A stretch of 64,000 bases of DNA from Kribbella pittospori (GCF_004331465.1 NZ_SJKB01000002.1:186001-250000); one strand, 5' to 3'. Shown: positions 1 through 8,738, counted from the stretch's first letter. A program made the numbers and translations. Notes: generated by a model not told the origin, from the letters alone.

Positions 1-166
1 GGACCGCGAGGGCAAGCCCGGCACACTGACGGCCGAGGCGTACCGGCCGGCGCTGTTCACGATGGTCGGAGTGCTGGCCGTCGGGTTCGTCGCCAACCTG
101 CTGATCCGGTCGGTCGCCGACAAGTTCCACGAAAGCTCCGAGACGACCGTGGAGGCATCCCGATGA
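1..166 (+). CDS. MFS transporter, OFA (oxalate/formate antiporter)-like, C-terminal end
   Basis: Only the last 54 codons are in the window; the gene begins upstream of base 1. The readable frame starts at base 2 and ends at TGA 164-166. It shows a final hydrophobic segment (about LFTMVGVLAVGFVANLLI) followed by a charged cytoplasmic tail, which is how 12-TM MFS carriers end. The OFA assignment rests mainly on the next gene, a 35-residue single-helix protein that overlaps it by an ATGA junction. Such tiny ORFs commonly follow OFA-type MFS genes in actinobacteria. The substrate cannot be told from this fragment. Confidence 0.6.
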   Translation, partial: DREGKPGTLTAEAYRPALFTMVGVLAVGFVANLLIRSVADKFHESSETTVEASR

Positions 167-270
167 ACCAGACCCCACGCCTGGTGGTCTCCTGGCTGCT
201 GGTCGCCGTGCTGCTCGGGTACGGCGTGATCGAGACCCTGATCACCGCAGTCAAGATCTTCACCAGCTGA
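163..270 (+). CDS. MFS transporter small subunit-like protein (35 aa, single TM)
   Basis: This very short gene starts inside the stop of the preceding MFS gene (ATGA, bases 163-166), so the two are probably translationally coupled. The product has a short polar N-terminus (MNQTPR), one hydrophobic helix containing W-L-L-V and a G-Y-G turn, and ends in K-I-F-T-S. This matches the pattern I know from short proteins annotated as MFS transporter small subunits next to OFA-family carriers. It probably sits in the membrane beside the carrier. Its molecular role is not established. The coding call rests on the coupling and the family-like pattern. Confidence 0.65.
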   Translation: MNQTPRLVVSWLLVAVLLGYGVIETLITAVKIFTS

Positions 271-322
271 AACAGCGAAAACGATCAAGTACTCCGACCT
301 GGGCGGCGGCACGATAGGTGGC

Positions 323-1234
323 ATGACCACCGACGTGTTCGCCGCCTTCGTCGATGTACTGGCCGAAGCGCTGGACGAGCCTGAGGCGAAGGCCTCCGAC
401 CTGGCTGCCCGGGTGCGGCTGTCGCGGTCGCACCTTGACCGGGTCGTGGCGACCGCCGCGGGCGAGCGGCCGGGGGCGTTCCGGCGCCGGATCCTGCTGG
501 AGCGGGCGGCGTACCGGCTGCTGACCGGGCCGGGGCACATCCTCGACGTCGCGGTCGAGGCCGGGTACGGATCCCACGAGGCGTTCACGCGTGCCTTCAG
601 CCGGGCGTACGGCGTCCCGCCGGCGGCGTGGCGTGGCCGCCCGGACCGGATCCGGATCGACGCGCCGAGTGGCATCCATTTCCATCCACCGAACGGCCTG
701 CGCGTGCCGGCCAGGGACAAGGTGAGCTCCATGGATCTTCTCCGTACGATCGTCGACCACCACGTCTGGCTCCTGGGCAGGATGCTCGACGAGACCGCGA
801 CGCTGACCGACGAGCAACTGGACACCAGGATCGAGATCTCGGTCGAGGGCATCGACGACGAGCCGACCCTCCGCTCCCTGCTCTCCCGGCTGATCGGTCA
901 GCTGGGCATGTGGCACGCGGCGCTGGCCGGTCAGGAGTACGACTTCTCCGTCGAGCAGGGAGAAAGCGTGCAGAGCATGCGCCGCCGCCTCGACGAGGTC
1001 GGGCCGGCGTTCGCGGCCGAGATCGGCGAACTCTGCGCGCAGGACCGCCTGGACGAACTGATCGTCTGCCCCGGCGAGAACGTCGAGGTCTACACGGCCG
1101 GCGCGATGATCGCCCACGTCATCACGTTCGCGTCGTACCGCCGTACTCTCGTCGCCGGTGCCCTGCACGACGCCGGCCGCGACGACTTCGACGGCGGCGA
1201 CCCCATCCGCTGGATCACCACCCAGTCACGCTGA
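323..1234 (+). CDS. AraC-type HTH regulator fused to a DinB-like four-helix domain
   Basis: The 303-residue protein has two parts. Residues about 5-110 form an AraC/XylS DNA-binding domain with two helix-turn-helix units; the second carries the typical AVEAGYGSHEAFTRAFSRAYG segment. Residues about 135-295 look like a DinB/DUF664-type helical bundle, with spaced histidines near D-H-H-V-W, G-M-W-H and A-H-V-I-T-F that could bind metal. The DNA-binding domain is N-terminal, opposite to classical AraC proteins. It starts 52 bp after the MFS small-subunit gene and its stop overlaps the start of the MOSC gene (ATGA at 1231-1236), so those two are likely co-expressed. The ligand or target is unknown. 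Confidence 0.8.
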   Translation: MTTDVFAAFVDVLAEALDEPEAKASDLAARVRLSRSHLDRVVATAAGERPGAFRRRILLERAAYRLLTGPGHILDVAVEAGYGSHEAFTRAFSRAYGVPPAAWRGRPDRIRIDAPSGIHFHPPNGLRVPARDKVSSMDLLRTIVDHHVWLLGRMLDETATLTDEQLDTRIEISVEGIDDEPTLRSLLSRLIGQLGMWHAALAGQEYDFSVEQGESVQSMRRRLDEVGPAFAAEIGELCAQDRLDELIVCPGENVEVYTAGAMIAHVITFASYRRTLVAGALHDAGRDDFDGGDPIRWITTQSR

Positions 1235-1779
1235 TGTCCGCGCGGCTCCTGGCGGTCAACGTCGTCCACGAACTCATCCGCGGTCCGACCCGCTGGACGG
1301 CGATCGACAAGCGCCCGGCCAGCGGTCCGGTCGCAGTCACCGAACTCGGGCTGGCCGGGGACGAGCAGTGCGACCGCCGGTACCACGGCGGCCCGGACAA
1401 GGCCCTCTACGCGTACGCCGAGGAGGACGCCGACTGGTGGTCGGCCGAGCTCGACCGCGAGATCCCACCAGGCCTGTTCGGCGAGAACCTCACTACCCAC
1501 GGCCTCGACATCACCGGCGCCCTGATCGGCGAACGCTGGCGCATCGGCGGCCCGAAGACCGGCATCCTCGTCGAGGTCAGGTCACCCCGCGACCCCTGCG
1601 GCAACCTGTCCGCCCGGATGGGTATCCCGAAGTTCCACCGCCGATTCGTGGCCACCGGCCGCGTCGGCGCCTACCTCAAGGTCCTGTCCACCGGCACTGT
1701 CCGAGCCGGCAACCAGATCGTCGTCATCCACCGCCCGAGCAGTGGCCGAACGATCGGCGAGCTCTCAACCCGCGCGTAG
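1234..1779 (+). CDS. MOSC domain-containing protein (YiiM-like)
   Basis: This 181-residue protein has the MOSC fold signature: the early G-L-A-G-D-E-Q-C-D-R-R-Y-H-G-G-P-D-K-A-L-Y block (residues about 40-60), then G-L-F-G-E-N-L and a cysteine in S-P-R-D-P-C-G-N-L. In related proteins such a cysteine helps handle molybdenum cofactor or transfer sulfur. YiiM-type members reduce N-hydroxylated compounds with Moco; whether this one does is inference. The ATG overlaps the TGA of the AraC-DinB gene, indicating translational coupling. Its 3' end overlaps the convergent birA gene by 15 bp. Confidence 0.85.
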   Translation: MSARLLAVNVVHELIRGPTRWTAIDKRPASGPVAVTELGLAGDEQCDRRYHGGPDKALYAYAEEDADWWSAELDREIPPGLFGENLTTHGLDITGALIGERWRIGGPKTGILVEVRSPRDPCGNLSARMGIPKFHRRFVATGRVGAYLKVLSTGTVRAGNQIVVIHRPSSGRTIGELSTRA

Positions 1780-2571
1780 GTGGGTGACGTCGCCGGCGGC
1801 CAGGGGGCGGGGGCCGTCTGCTGTGTCGACGATGAGGCGGCCGTCGTCGGCAAGGTCGCGAGCGGTGCCTTCGAGGTAGGTGCCGTCGGGGAGTTCGACG
1901 CGGACGGACCGGCCCAGGGTGGCGGAGAGCTCGTGGTACTCCGGCAGGATCGTGTCCGGGTCTCCGTCCGCCGCGACCCAGGCTTGGTAGCGCGTGGACA
2001 GCTCGCGCAGTACGGCGGCCAGGACGGTGGCGCGATCGGTGGTCGCGGCGCCTTCCAGGGCGAGGGATGTCGCGGCCGGATGCGGCTTCTCGGCCTCGCG
2101 CAGCGTCACGTTGAGACCGATGCCAACCACAGCGGCCGGGCCCTCGATCCGCTCGAGCAGGATGCCCGCAAGCTTCCGGTCCTCAACCAGTACGTCGTTC
2201 GGCCACTTGACCAAAGCGGGGATCTCGCCAACCCGCCGTACGGCGGCTGCCACGGCCAACGGCACCAGGAGACCCAGCCAAGGCCAGTGTGCCGGGCTCA
2301 CACCCGTCGGGCGCAGCAGAGCCGACATGAGCACCGCAGACCGAGCCGGAGTGGTCCACGTGCGCCCCAACCGCCCACGACCGGACGACTGGTGTTCAGC
2401 AGCAACCACGAGCCCTTCCGGAGCCCCAGCACTCGCAGCCGCCGCGACAACCGCGTTCGTCGACTCCGTCTCGGCCAGTACGTCGATCTGCGTCCAGAAC
2501 GAGCCGGGTCGTACCAGCCGCCCACTCAGAAAGCGTGCATCGAGGGGCGGCCGCTCCAGATCGCTGAACAT
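1765..2571 (-). CDS. birA: Biotin-[acetyl-CoA-carboxylase] ligase, monofunctional
   Basis: This 268-residue enzyme activates biotin as biotinyl-AMP and transfers it to the acceptor lysine of biotin carboxyl carrier domains. The likely substrate here is the carboxylase subunit at 47.4-49.2 kb. Visible motifs are S-G-R-G-R-L-G-R (residues 63-70, biotinyl-AMP loop), K-W-P-N-D-V (122-127) and R-K-L-A-G-I-L. A small C-terminal beta domain follows. There is no N-terminal helix-turn-helix, so it is a class I enzyme that does not repress transcription. The ATG at 2571 shares one base with the ppc stop (TGATG), which fixes the start and implies coupling to ppc. The open frame continues upstream, but only inside ppc. 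Confidence 0.93.
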   Translation of the reverse strand: MFSDLERPPLDARFLSGRLVRPGSFWTQIDVLAETESTNAVVAAAASAGAPEGLVVAAEHQSSGRGRLGRTWTTPARSAVLMSALLRPTGVSPAHWPWLGLLVPLAVAAAVRRVGEIPALVKWPNDVLVEDRKLAGILLERIEGPAAVVGIGLNVTLREAEKPHPAATSLALEGAATTDRATVLAAVLRELSTRYQAWVAADGDPDTILPEYHELSATLGRSVRVELPDGTYLEGTARDLADDGRLIVDTADGPRPLAAGDVTHLRAG

Positions 2572-5210
2572 CAGCCGGTGTTCTGCAGGCCGGCGGCGAC
2601 ACCCGAGACGGTCAGCAACAGCAGGCGCCTGGTGCGGACGATCTGGTCCTCGTCGAGCGAGTCGTCGGTCCGCAGCGTCCGGAGCGCCCGCAACTGCAGG
2701 TAGCTGAGGGCGTCGACGTACGGGTTCCGCAGCTCGACCGCACGGCCGAGGACGCGACGCCCGGCCAGCAGACGGTCCTGGTCGAGCACTCGCAGCACCC
2801 ACTCCGTGGTGAGCTCGTGCTCGTCCAGCATCAGCTGGGTCAGGTCGGGCCGGTCACCCAGCTCCAGGTAGCGGCCGAGGATGCGCCGGTCGGTCTTCGC
2901 CAGCGACATCTCCGCGTTCTCCAGCATCACCTGGAACAGCGGCCAGTTCTGGTTCGCATCCCGCAGTACGGCGACGTCCCCGACGGCCGACAGCGCGGAC
3001 CCGAGGCCGTACCAGCCTGGTGCGTTCACGCGCGCCTGCGACCAGGCGAACACCCACGGGATCGCCCGCAGGTCCTCCAGCGACGACACCGCCACGCCGC
3101 GACGGGCCGGACGCGAGCCGAGGGGCAGCTGCCCGAGCTCCTCCAGCGGAGTCACCCGGCCGAACCAGTCCGCGAAGCCATCCGCCTTCACCAGCCGGTG
3201 GTACGCCGTACGCGCCGCCTCGTCGAGCGTCTTCTCCATCACGGCGAACCGGTCCGCCGCCACAGCCGCTCGCTCCTCGACAGCGGGCGTGGACGCCAGC
3301 AGCGTCGCCGCAGTCACCTGCTCGATGTGCCGCTGCGCGATCGGAGCGTTGCCGTAGCGAGCCGGGATCGCCTCACCCTGCTCGGTGAGCTTGAACCGGC
3401 CGGCCACGGATCCAGGAGCCTGCGCCAGTACGGCGCGGTTCGCCGGACCACCGCCACGGCCGAGTGCACCACCACGACCGTGGAACAGCGTCAGCCGGAT
3501 CGCATTGCGCTGTGCCCATGCGGTGATCCGCGCCTGCGCGTCGTACAGGGCCAGCGTCGCCGACACCGGTCCGACGTCCTTGGCGGAGTCGGAGTACCCG
3601 AGCATGACCTCGAAGCGCCGGTCGTTGGCGGTGAGCCGGTGCCGGACCCGGGTGAGCTGGATCGCGTTGTCCAGCACCTCCACCGAGTTCTGCAGGTCCT
3701 CCCCGGTCTCGAACAGCGGTACGACGTCCAGCTCGATCGGGCGGCCGTCCATCGCGGCGTCCGCGAGCTCGTAGACCGCTGCGAGGTCGCCGGCGTTCCG
3801 GGTGAACGAAACGACATACCGGCGGCAGGCCTCGGGGCCGAAGCGCTGCTGGATCTGACCGATCACCCGCAGCGTCGCCAGCACCTCCTCGGTTTGGTCG
3901 GACAGCTCGCCACCACCAAGCACCTCTTCCAGCGCCTTGGCGTGGACCGACGAGTGCTGACGGACCTCCAGCTCGGCCAGGTGGAAGCCGAACGACGTCA
4001 CCTGCCAGATCAGCTGCTGCAGGTCGCCGTACGCCTGACGTGGTGCGCCTGCGGTGACCAGCGAGTCCTGCAGCACCTTGAGCTCGTGCTGGAAGTCGGA
4101 CGCCCGTGGGTAGCCGAAGTCCGCGTCCCGAGCCCGGGTCGCGGCCAGTCGGCGCGCGGCGAGAAGCAAGAGCTGCCGGTGAGGCTCGGCAGGCGAGCGC
4201 GTCTCGATGTCCGCGATCAGATCGGGGTTGACGGCCCGTGCGTCCTCCAGGATGCGGCGAACCGGGGCGGACGGCGGCGTGGTCGCGGCGTCCAGCGTCA
4301 GGGCCCGGCCTAGCTCGTCCGTGGCCTGCTCGAGCGCCCGCAGGACATGGTCGGCCTGGATCTGCATCGCCTCGCGGGTGATCGCCGCGGTGACGTTCGG
4401 GTTGCCATCCCGGTCGCCACCGATCCACGAGCCGAGCCGGACAAACGGGGCCACCACCGGCGGCCTGGTCCCGGCCGAGTCACCGGCCAGCGCGTCGTCG
4501 AGGCGGCGGTAGACGTTGCCCACCACATCGAACAGCGTCTCCTCGAACACGGCCATCGCGGACCGCACCTCGTCCAGCGGCGACGGCCGGCTGGTGCGCA
4601 GTTGCGACGTACGCCAGAGGATGTCGACCTGCTCGATCAGACGGCGCCGGTTCTCGGCCAGCTCGCTGTCGCCCGCGCGAGGATCGCTCCGCTCCTCCAG
4701 CAACGACGAGATGCGCCGGATCGTCGCGAGTACGGCGCGGCGGCGGGCCTCGGTCGGGTGCGCGGTCAGCACCGGGCGGAACTCCAGCCCGTTGAGCAAT
4801 GCGCGGGCCTGCTGCTCACCGCTGTCCCGCGAGATCTGCTCGACCGCCTGGGCCAGCTCTGACACCGCGGGCCTGTCACTCGCGCGGTCGCGCTCGCGCA
4901 GGACGCGAGCCCGGTGCAGCTCCTCGCTCAGGTTGGTGAGGTGGAAGTAGCAGGTGAAGGCCCGGGCCACGTCCTCGGCCCGCTCGCGCGGCCAGGAGGC
5001 CACCAGCTGCTCTGCCGCCGCGCCGTCACCGGCGATGGTGAGTTCGCGCAGCTTCTCCACGTCGTCGAGCAGCGGCTGTCCGGCGTACTCGACGAGAACA
5101 CGTCCGAGCAGTTCGCCGAGCAGCCGTACGTCGGCACGCAGCTCCTCGGGGACTTCGAAACGTGCGCGGGTACGGGTGCGCGCGGTTGCCTGACTACCGG
5201 TCTCGGTCAC
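2571..5210 (-). CDS. ppc: Phosphoenolpyruvate carboxylase
   Basis: The enzyme carboxylates PEP with bicarbonate to oxaloacetate, an anaplerotic step in the cytoplasm. From the GTG at 5210 it is 879 residues, in the normal family range. Diagnostic motifs are T-A-H-P-T-E-A-R-R-R (catalytic His about residue 151), G-S-W-I-G-G-D-R-D-G-N-P, and F-H-G-R-G-G-A-L-G-R-G-G-G-P. The protein ends in the classical Q-N-T-G C-terminus. A longer GTG start at 5237 is possible. I prefer 5210 because a TAGGGT -10-like hexamer lies a few bases upstream, compatible with a leaderless or near-leaderless message. birA follows with a one-base overlap; both serve carboxylation. Confidence 0.95.
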   Translation of the reverse strand: MTETGSQATARTRTRARFEVPEELRADVRLLGELLGRVLVEYAGQPLLDDVEKLRELTIAGDGAAAEQLVASWPRERAEDVARAFTCYFHLTNLSEELHRARVLRERDRASDRPAVSELAQAVEQISRDSGEQQARALLNGLEFRPVLTAHPTEARRRAVLATIRRISSLLEERSDPRAGDSELAENRRRLIEQVDILWRTSQLRTSRPSPLDEVRSAMAVFEETLFDVVGNVYRRLDDALAGDSAGTRPPVVAPFVRLGSWIGGDRDGNPNVTAAITREAMQIQADHVLRALEQATDELGRALTLDAATTPPSAPVRRILEDARAVNPDLIADIETRSPAEPHRQLLLLAARRLAATRARDADFGYPRASDFQHELKVLQDSLVTAGAPRQAYGDLQQLIWQVTSFGFHLAELEVRQHSSVHAKALEEVLGGGELSDQTEEVLATLRVIGQIQQRFGPEACRRYVVSFTRNAGDLAAVYELADAAMDGRPIELDVVPLFETGEDLQNSVEVLDNAIQLTRVRHRLTANDRRFEVMLGYSDSAKDVGPVSATLALYDAQARITAWAQRNAIRLTLFHGRGGALGRGGGPANRAVLAQAPGSVAGRFKLTEQGEAIPARYGNAPIAQRHIEQVTAATLLASTPAVEERAAVAADRFAVMEKTLDEAARTAYHRLVKADGFADWFGRVTPLEELGQLPLGSRPARRGVAVSSLEDLRAIPWVFAWSQARVNAPGWYGLGSALSAVGDVAVLRDANQNWPLFQVMLENAEMSLAKTDRRILGRYLELGDRPDLTQLMLDEHELTTEWVLRVLDQDRLLAGRRVLGRAVELRNPYVDALSYLQLRALRTLRTDDSLDEDQIVRTRRLLLLTVSGVAAGLQNTG

Positions 5211-5308
5211 GTTCGCCCACCCTATCGGCGGGCGCACGTCGGCGCCGCTCAGTCCAACAGCTGGAAGCCGATCGTGACCGACTGCTCAGCTACTTCCCAG
5301 TAAGGCGA

Positions 5309-5947
5309 TCAGACGTTACCGAAGCCGCCGCCGACGACCTGGGAGACGACCTTGGCCAGCTCGGGCGGGGTCCGGTCGGTGCCGTCGACCACGAGCATCC
5401 GGGCGCAGGACTCGGTCATCGAGGCGAGCAGCTCGGCCAGGACCGGCAGGTTCGCATCCGGGTCGGTGACGCCTGGCAACGACTTCAGCAGGGTCAGCCG
5501 CAGGCCTTCGACCAGGAACGCCCGGGCGGCCCGGACTCGCTCAGACACTGCCGGGGCGGCGCCGTACTGGGCTCCGAAGACGATCCGCCAGGACTGCGGG
5601 TTCTTCGAGGCGGTGGTAAGGAATGCGGTCAAACCGTCGAGCACCTGCTCCTCGGGAGTGCCGACGCTCGGATCGGCCGGGAGCGCGGAGACGATCGAGA
5701 CGACGAGGTGCTGCTCCTCGCGGGCGAGCAGGGCCAGCAGCAGTTCGTCGCGGTTGGCGAAGCAGTCGTAGACGACCGGCTTGGTCACGCCCGCGGCGTC
5801 CGCAACCGACTGCATCGTCGTCCCGGCGTAGCCGTTCGCGGAGAACACCTCGAGAGCCGCGTCCAGGAGCATCGGGCGTCGCTTCTCCGGACCCAGATGG
5901 GCCGCCCGCCGGCGTTTTTCCGTATCCCCTGATGTGTCCCCAACCAC
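5309..5947 (-). CDS. TetR/AcrR family transcriptional regulator
   Basis: This 212-residue regulator has an N-terminal TetR helix-turn-helix at about residues 24-70 (L-D-A-A-L-E-V-F..GYAGTTMQSVADAAGVTK..V-Y-D-C-F). A helical ligand-binding C-terminal half follows. The start is GTG at 5947, with no good Shine-Dalgarno sequence upstream. The gene faces an SCP2-domain gene at 6036, and the shared gap holds two tandem CCTAC-N6-GTAGG palindromes. It therefore probably represses itself and the SCP2 gene. SCP2 domains bind lipids or acyl-CoA, so a lipid-type inducer is plausible but unproven. Confidence 0.88.
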   Translation of the reverse strand: MVGDTSGDTEKRRRAAHLGPEKRRPMLLDAALEVFSANGYAGTTMQSVADAAGVTKPVVYDCFANRDELLLALLAREEQHLVVSIVSALPADPSVGTPEEQVLDGLTAFLTTASKNPQSWRIVFGAQYGAAPAVSERVRAARAFLVEGLRLTLLKSLPGVTDPDANLPVLAELLASMTESCARMLVVDGTDRTPPELAKVVSQVVGGGFGNV

Positions 5948-5994
5948 TTGACAAACCTACAGCATCGTAGGAAATTCCTACAGTCTGGTAGGAA
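5948..5994. promoter_or_regulatory. Tandem TetR operators and promoter between the 5309 and 6036 genes
   Basis: Two copies of the inverted repeat CCTAC-N6-GTAGG lie at 5956-5971 and 5977-5992. The second is extended to TTCCTA..TAGGAA (5975-5994). Their centres are 21 bp apart, about two helical turns, so two dimers could bind the same DNA face. A perfect TTGACA -35 hexamer sits at 5948-5953 for rightward transcription and the operators cover the likely -10. The site abuts the TetR start codon. It is most simply read as the operator of the adjacent TetR protein. Confidence 0.75.
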
Positions 5995-6035
5995 CTACCG
6001 GACAGGTCTGGCGAGAACTGCCGCGGGGGTGGTCG

Positions 6036-6518
6036 ATGGCCGAGCGAGGCAGTGCCGGCTGGCTCGAGTCCGAGGGCCTCACCGCCCTGGACGCGAGTGA
6101 GCTGGCCCGGCTGGTCGACCGGACCTCGGAGCGGGAGCTTCGGCATCGGCTCATCGGGGGTGTGCGAGAGATCGCGTTGCGCGAGATCTTTCGCCGGATG
6201 CCGGAGTATCTCCGCCCCGCCCGGGCCGCCGGGTTCGATGCGATCGTCGCCTGGCAGATCACGGGGGCCGGCGGGGACGGTCGTCCCGACGGCGTGGACG
6301 AGTACTGGATCCGGGTCAGCGACGGCCGCTGCCGGCTGCTGTCCGAGCCGCCCGAGGCCGCCGACATCTCGATCCGGACCGACCCGGCCACCCTGCTGCG
6401 GGTTGTCACCGGCAACGAAGACCCCGTCCTGGCCGTGCTCAAGCAACGCCTCTCGGTCCGCGGCGACCTGGCGCTGGCGGCCCGGCTGACCAAGATCTTC
6501 GCCGTCGGCCCGGCCTGA
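6036..6518 (+). CDS. SCP2 sterol-binding domain protein
   Basis: This 160-residue soluble protein has a short helical N-terminus followed by an SCP2-like domain (residues about 50-155). It contains G-F-D-A-I-V-A-W-Q-I-T, the strand Y-W-I-R-V-S-D-G-R-C, and the closing segment L-S-V-R-G-D-L-A-L-A-A-R-L-T-K-I-F. SCP2 domains bind lipids or fatty acyl chains. Transcription probably runs from the operator-bearing promoter shared with the divergent TetR gene. It sits 75 bp before the acyl-CoA carboxylase gene pccB, which suggests a lipid-metabolism setting. No signal peptide is seen. Confidence 0.8.
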   Translation: MAERGSAGWLESEGLTALDASELARLVDRTSERELRHRLIGGVREIALREIFRRMPEYLRPARAAGFDAIVAWQITGAGGDGRPDGVDEYWIRVSDGRCRLLSEPPEAADISIRTDPATLLRVVTGNEDPVLAVLKQRLSVRGDLALAARLTKIFAVGPA

Positions 6519-6593
6519 GGACGGCGTACCCCTGGCCGCGTTGCGGCCGACGTCACAACACGTCACGGCGCGCTGCCATTAGGCTGCCCGATT

Positions 6594-8171
6594 ATGGGAG
6601 AGACCGTGAACATCCACACCACCGCCGGGAAGCTCGCGGACCTCGAGCACCGGCTCGACGAGGCGGTGCACGCCGGGTCGGAGCGCGCGGTGGAGAAGCA
6701 GCACGCCCGCGGCAAGAAGACTGCCCGCGAGCGGATCGCGTTGCTGCTGGACGAGGGCTCCTTCTCCGAGCTGGACGAGTTCGCCCGGCACCGCTCGACG
6801 TCGTTCGGCCTGGACGGCAACCGCCCGTACGGCGACGGCGTGGTGACCGGGTTCGGCACCATCGACGGCCGGCAGGTGTGCGTGTTCGCGCAGGACTTCA
6901 CCGTCTTCGGCGGCAGCCTCGGCGAGGTCTTCGGCGAGAAGATCGTCAAGGTGATGGACCTGGCGATGAAGATCGGCTGCCCGCTGATCGGCATCAACGA
7001 CTCCGGCGGCGCGCGGATCCAGGAGGGCGTGGTCAGCCTCGGTCTGTACGGCGAGATCTTCCGCCGCAACGTCCGTGCCTCCGGTGTGATCCCGCAGATC
7101 TCGCTGATCATGGGCCCGTGTGCCGGTGGTGCGGTCTACTCCCCCGCGGTCACCGACTTCACCGTGATGGTGGACGAGTCGTCGTACATGTTCATCACCG
7201 GGCCGGACGTGATCAAGACCGTCACCGGTGAGGACGTCAGCCAGGAGGAGCTAGGCGGCGCCCGGACCCACAACACCAAGTCTGGCAACGCGCACTACCT
7301 CGGCAGCGACGAGGAGGACGCGATCGAGTGGGTCAAGGCACTCGTCGGCCACCTGCCGCAGAACAATCTCGAGGACCCGCCGGTGTACGACGCCCCGGCC
7401 GACCTCGAGGTGACCGAGACCGACCTCGCGCTGGACACGCTGATCCCGGACTCGCCGAACCAGCCGTACGACATGCACACCGCGATCGAGGCGGTGGTCG
7501 ACGACGGCGACTTCCTCGAGGTGCAGACGCTGTTCGCGCCGAACATGATCGTCGGATTCGGCCGGGTCGAGGGCCGCCCGGTCGGCGTGGTCGCGAACCA
7601 GCCGATGCAGTTCGCCGGCACCCTCGACATCGACGCCTCCGAGAAGGCGGCCCGCTTCGTCCGCACCTGCGACGCGTTCAACCTGCCGATCCTGACCTTC
7701 GTCGACGTCCCCGGCTTCCTGCCCGGCACCGACCAGGAGTGGAACGGCATCATCCGCCGCGGCGCGAAGCTGATCTACGCGTACGCCGAGGCGACCGTGC
7801 CGATGATCACCGTGATCACCCGCAAGGCCTACGGCGGCGCGTACGACGTGATGGGCTCGAAGCACCTGGGCGCGGACATGAACATCGCCTGGCCGACCGC
7901 CCAGATCGCGGTGATGGGTGCGCAGGGTGCGGTCAACATCCTGTACCGACGCGAACTGGCCGGCTCCGACGACGCCGAGTCCCGCCGCCAGCAGCTGATC
8001 ACGGAGTACGAGGACCACCTGGCGAACCCGTACATCGCGGCCGAGCGCGGCTACATCGACGCGGTCATCAAGCCGAGCGAGACCCGCGCCGAGATCATCC
8101 GCGCCCTGCGCCTGCTGCGCACGAAGCGCGACACCCTGCCACCCAAGAAGCATGGGAACATCCCACTGTGA
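6594..8171 (+). CDS. pccB: Acyl-CoA (propionyl-CoA type) carboxylase beta subunit, carboxyltransferase
   Basis: The 525-residue protein is the carboxyltransferase of a biotin-dependent acyl-CoA carboxylase, moving CO2 from carboxybiotin to acetyl- or propionyl-CoA. Both crotonase-like halves are intact. The N-half has [12 protein letters not shown] (about residue 180). The C-half has [12 protein letters not shown] (about 415) and the segment G-A-Q-G-A-V-N-I. It ends in K-K-H-G-N-I-P-L, as actinobacterial AccD5/PccB proteins do. An epsilon subunit follows with GTGA overlap. The alternative GTG start at 6606 has a purine-rich GGGAGAGACC before it; ATG 6594 could be leaderless (TAGGCT at 6580). 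The matching biotin subunit is probably the gene at 47364. Confidence 0.95.
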   Translation: MGETVNIHTTAGKLADLEHRLDEAVHAGSERAVEKQHARGKKTARERIALLLDEGSFSELDEFARHRSTSFGLDGNRPYGDGVVTGFGTIDGRQVCVFAQDFTVFGGSLGEVFGEKIVKVMDLAMKIGCPLIGINDSGGARIQEGVVSLGLYGEIFRRNVRASGVIPQISLIMGPCAGGAVYSPAVTDFTVMVDESSYMFITGPDVIKTVTGEDVSQEELGGARTHNTKSGNAHYLGSDEEDAIEWVKALVGHLPQNNLEDPPVYDAPADLEVTETDLALDTLIPDSPNQPYDMHTAIEAVVDDGDFLEVQTLFAPNMIVGFGRVEGRPVGVVANQPMQFAGTLDIDASEKAARFVRTCDAFNLPILTFVDVPGFLPGTDQEWNGIIRRGAKLIYAYAEATVPMITVITRKAYGGAYDVMGSKHLGADMNIAWPTAQIAVMGAQGAVNILYRRELAGSDDAESRRQQLITEYEDHLANPYIAAERGYIDAVIKPSETRAEIIRALRLLRTKRDTLPPKKHGNIPL

Positions 8172-8368
8172 GTGGCTTGGAGGTAGTCAAAGGCAATCCG
8201 ACGCCGGAGGAGCTCGCCGCTCTGGTGGCCGTGATCGCGGCGCGCTCCGCGGCGGCCGCCGTACCGGCTGAACCGGATCGCGCGTCGGACTGGGCGACGT
8301 ACTGGCGGCACGCCCGCCGTCCGCTCCACCCCGGCCCGGGTCGTTGGCGCGCGTCCGCTCATCCGTGA
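8168..8368 (+). CDS. accE: Acyl-CoA carboxylase epsilon subunit
   Basis: This 66-residue protein begins [20 protein letters not shown], the standard opening of actinobacterial carboxylase epsilon subunits. After a variable alanine- and proline-rich stretch it ends with the [16 protein letters not shown] pattern. Epsilon subunits stabilise and stimulate the alpha-beta carboxylase complex. The GTG start overlaps the pccB stop (GTGA, 8168-8171), so the two are coupled. Small size and composition fit the family well. Confidence 0.9.
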   Translation: MSGLEVVKGNPTPEELAALVAVIAARSAAAAVPAEPDRASDWATYWRHARRPLHPGPGRWRASAHP

Positions 8369-8378
8369 CACTGAGGGC

Positions 8379-8738
8379 ATGGCCAGATACGAGGTCAACC
8401 CGGAAGCCGTCGAGTACGCGCGGAAGCTGATCGACGGACGGCAGTACGTGCTGGACAGCGACTGGGGCGAGGTCCAGCCCCGGGCGGACGACCAGAACGC
8501 CTTCCTCGACAAGCACAACTGGGCGGAGTACGGCGCCTGGCACCTCGGACTGACCGACGGTGCCGGCGACGAGACCAAGGCGCGGTACGCCTTCGTCATG
8601 GGCGACTTCCGCCGCATCCATCGGACCGGTCTGATCGCCTGCGTCTACCGCGCCTCCGAATGGCGCCACAAGGCAGTCGAACTCGCCGCCCACGACCTCC
8701 TCCAGGAGTTGGACGCGAAGGCCGGCCTGAAGGCTTAG
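8379..8738 (+). CDS. Conserved hypothetical protein (119 aa)
   Basis: A small soluble protein, 10 bp downstream of accE and so probably in the same operon. It is rich in charged residues, with conserved-looking segments Q-N-A-F-L-D-K-H-N-W, Y-G-A-W-H-L-G-L-T, and M-G-D-F-R-R-I-H-R-T-G-L-I-A-C. I recognise this as a widespread uncharacterised protein type but know no function for it. There are no membrane segments, signal peptide or metal motif. Its stop overlaps the convergent Maf-methyltransferase gene by 4 bp. Confidence 0.8.
   Translation: MARYEVNPEAVEYARKLIDGRQYVLDSDWGEVQPRADDQNAFLDKHNWAEYGAWHLGLTDGAGDETKARYAFVMGDFRRIHRTGLIACVYRASEWRHKAVELAAHDLLQELDAKAGLKA

Noticed and set aside
260-1168. 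A 302-codon minus-strand frame opposite the AraC-DinB gene
   Set aside because: The plus-strand protein has a clear helix-turn-helix and coupled neighbours; the antisense frame is Arg/Val/Asp-rich without motifs.
2817-4313. A 498-codon plus-strand open frame opposite ppc
   Set aside because: It lies wholly within ppc, whose motifs are unambiguous, and shows no recognisable domain.
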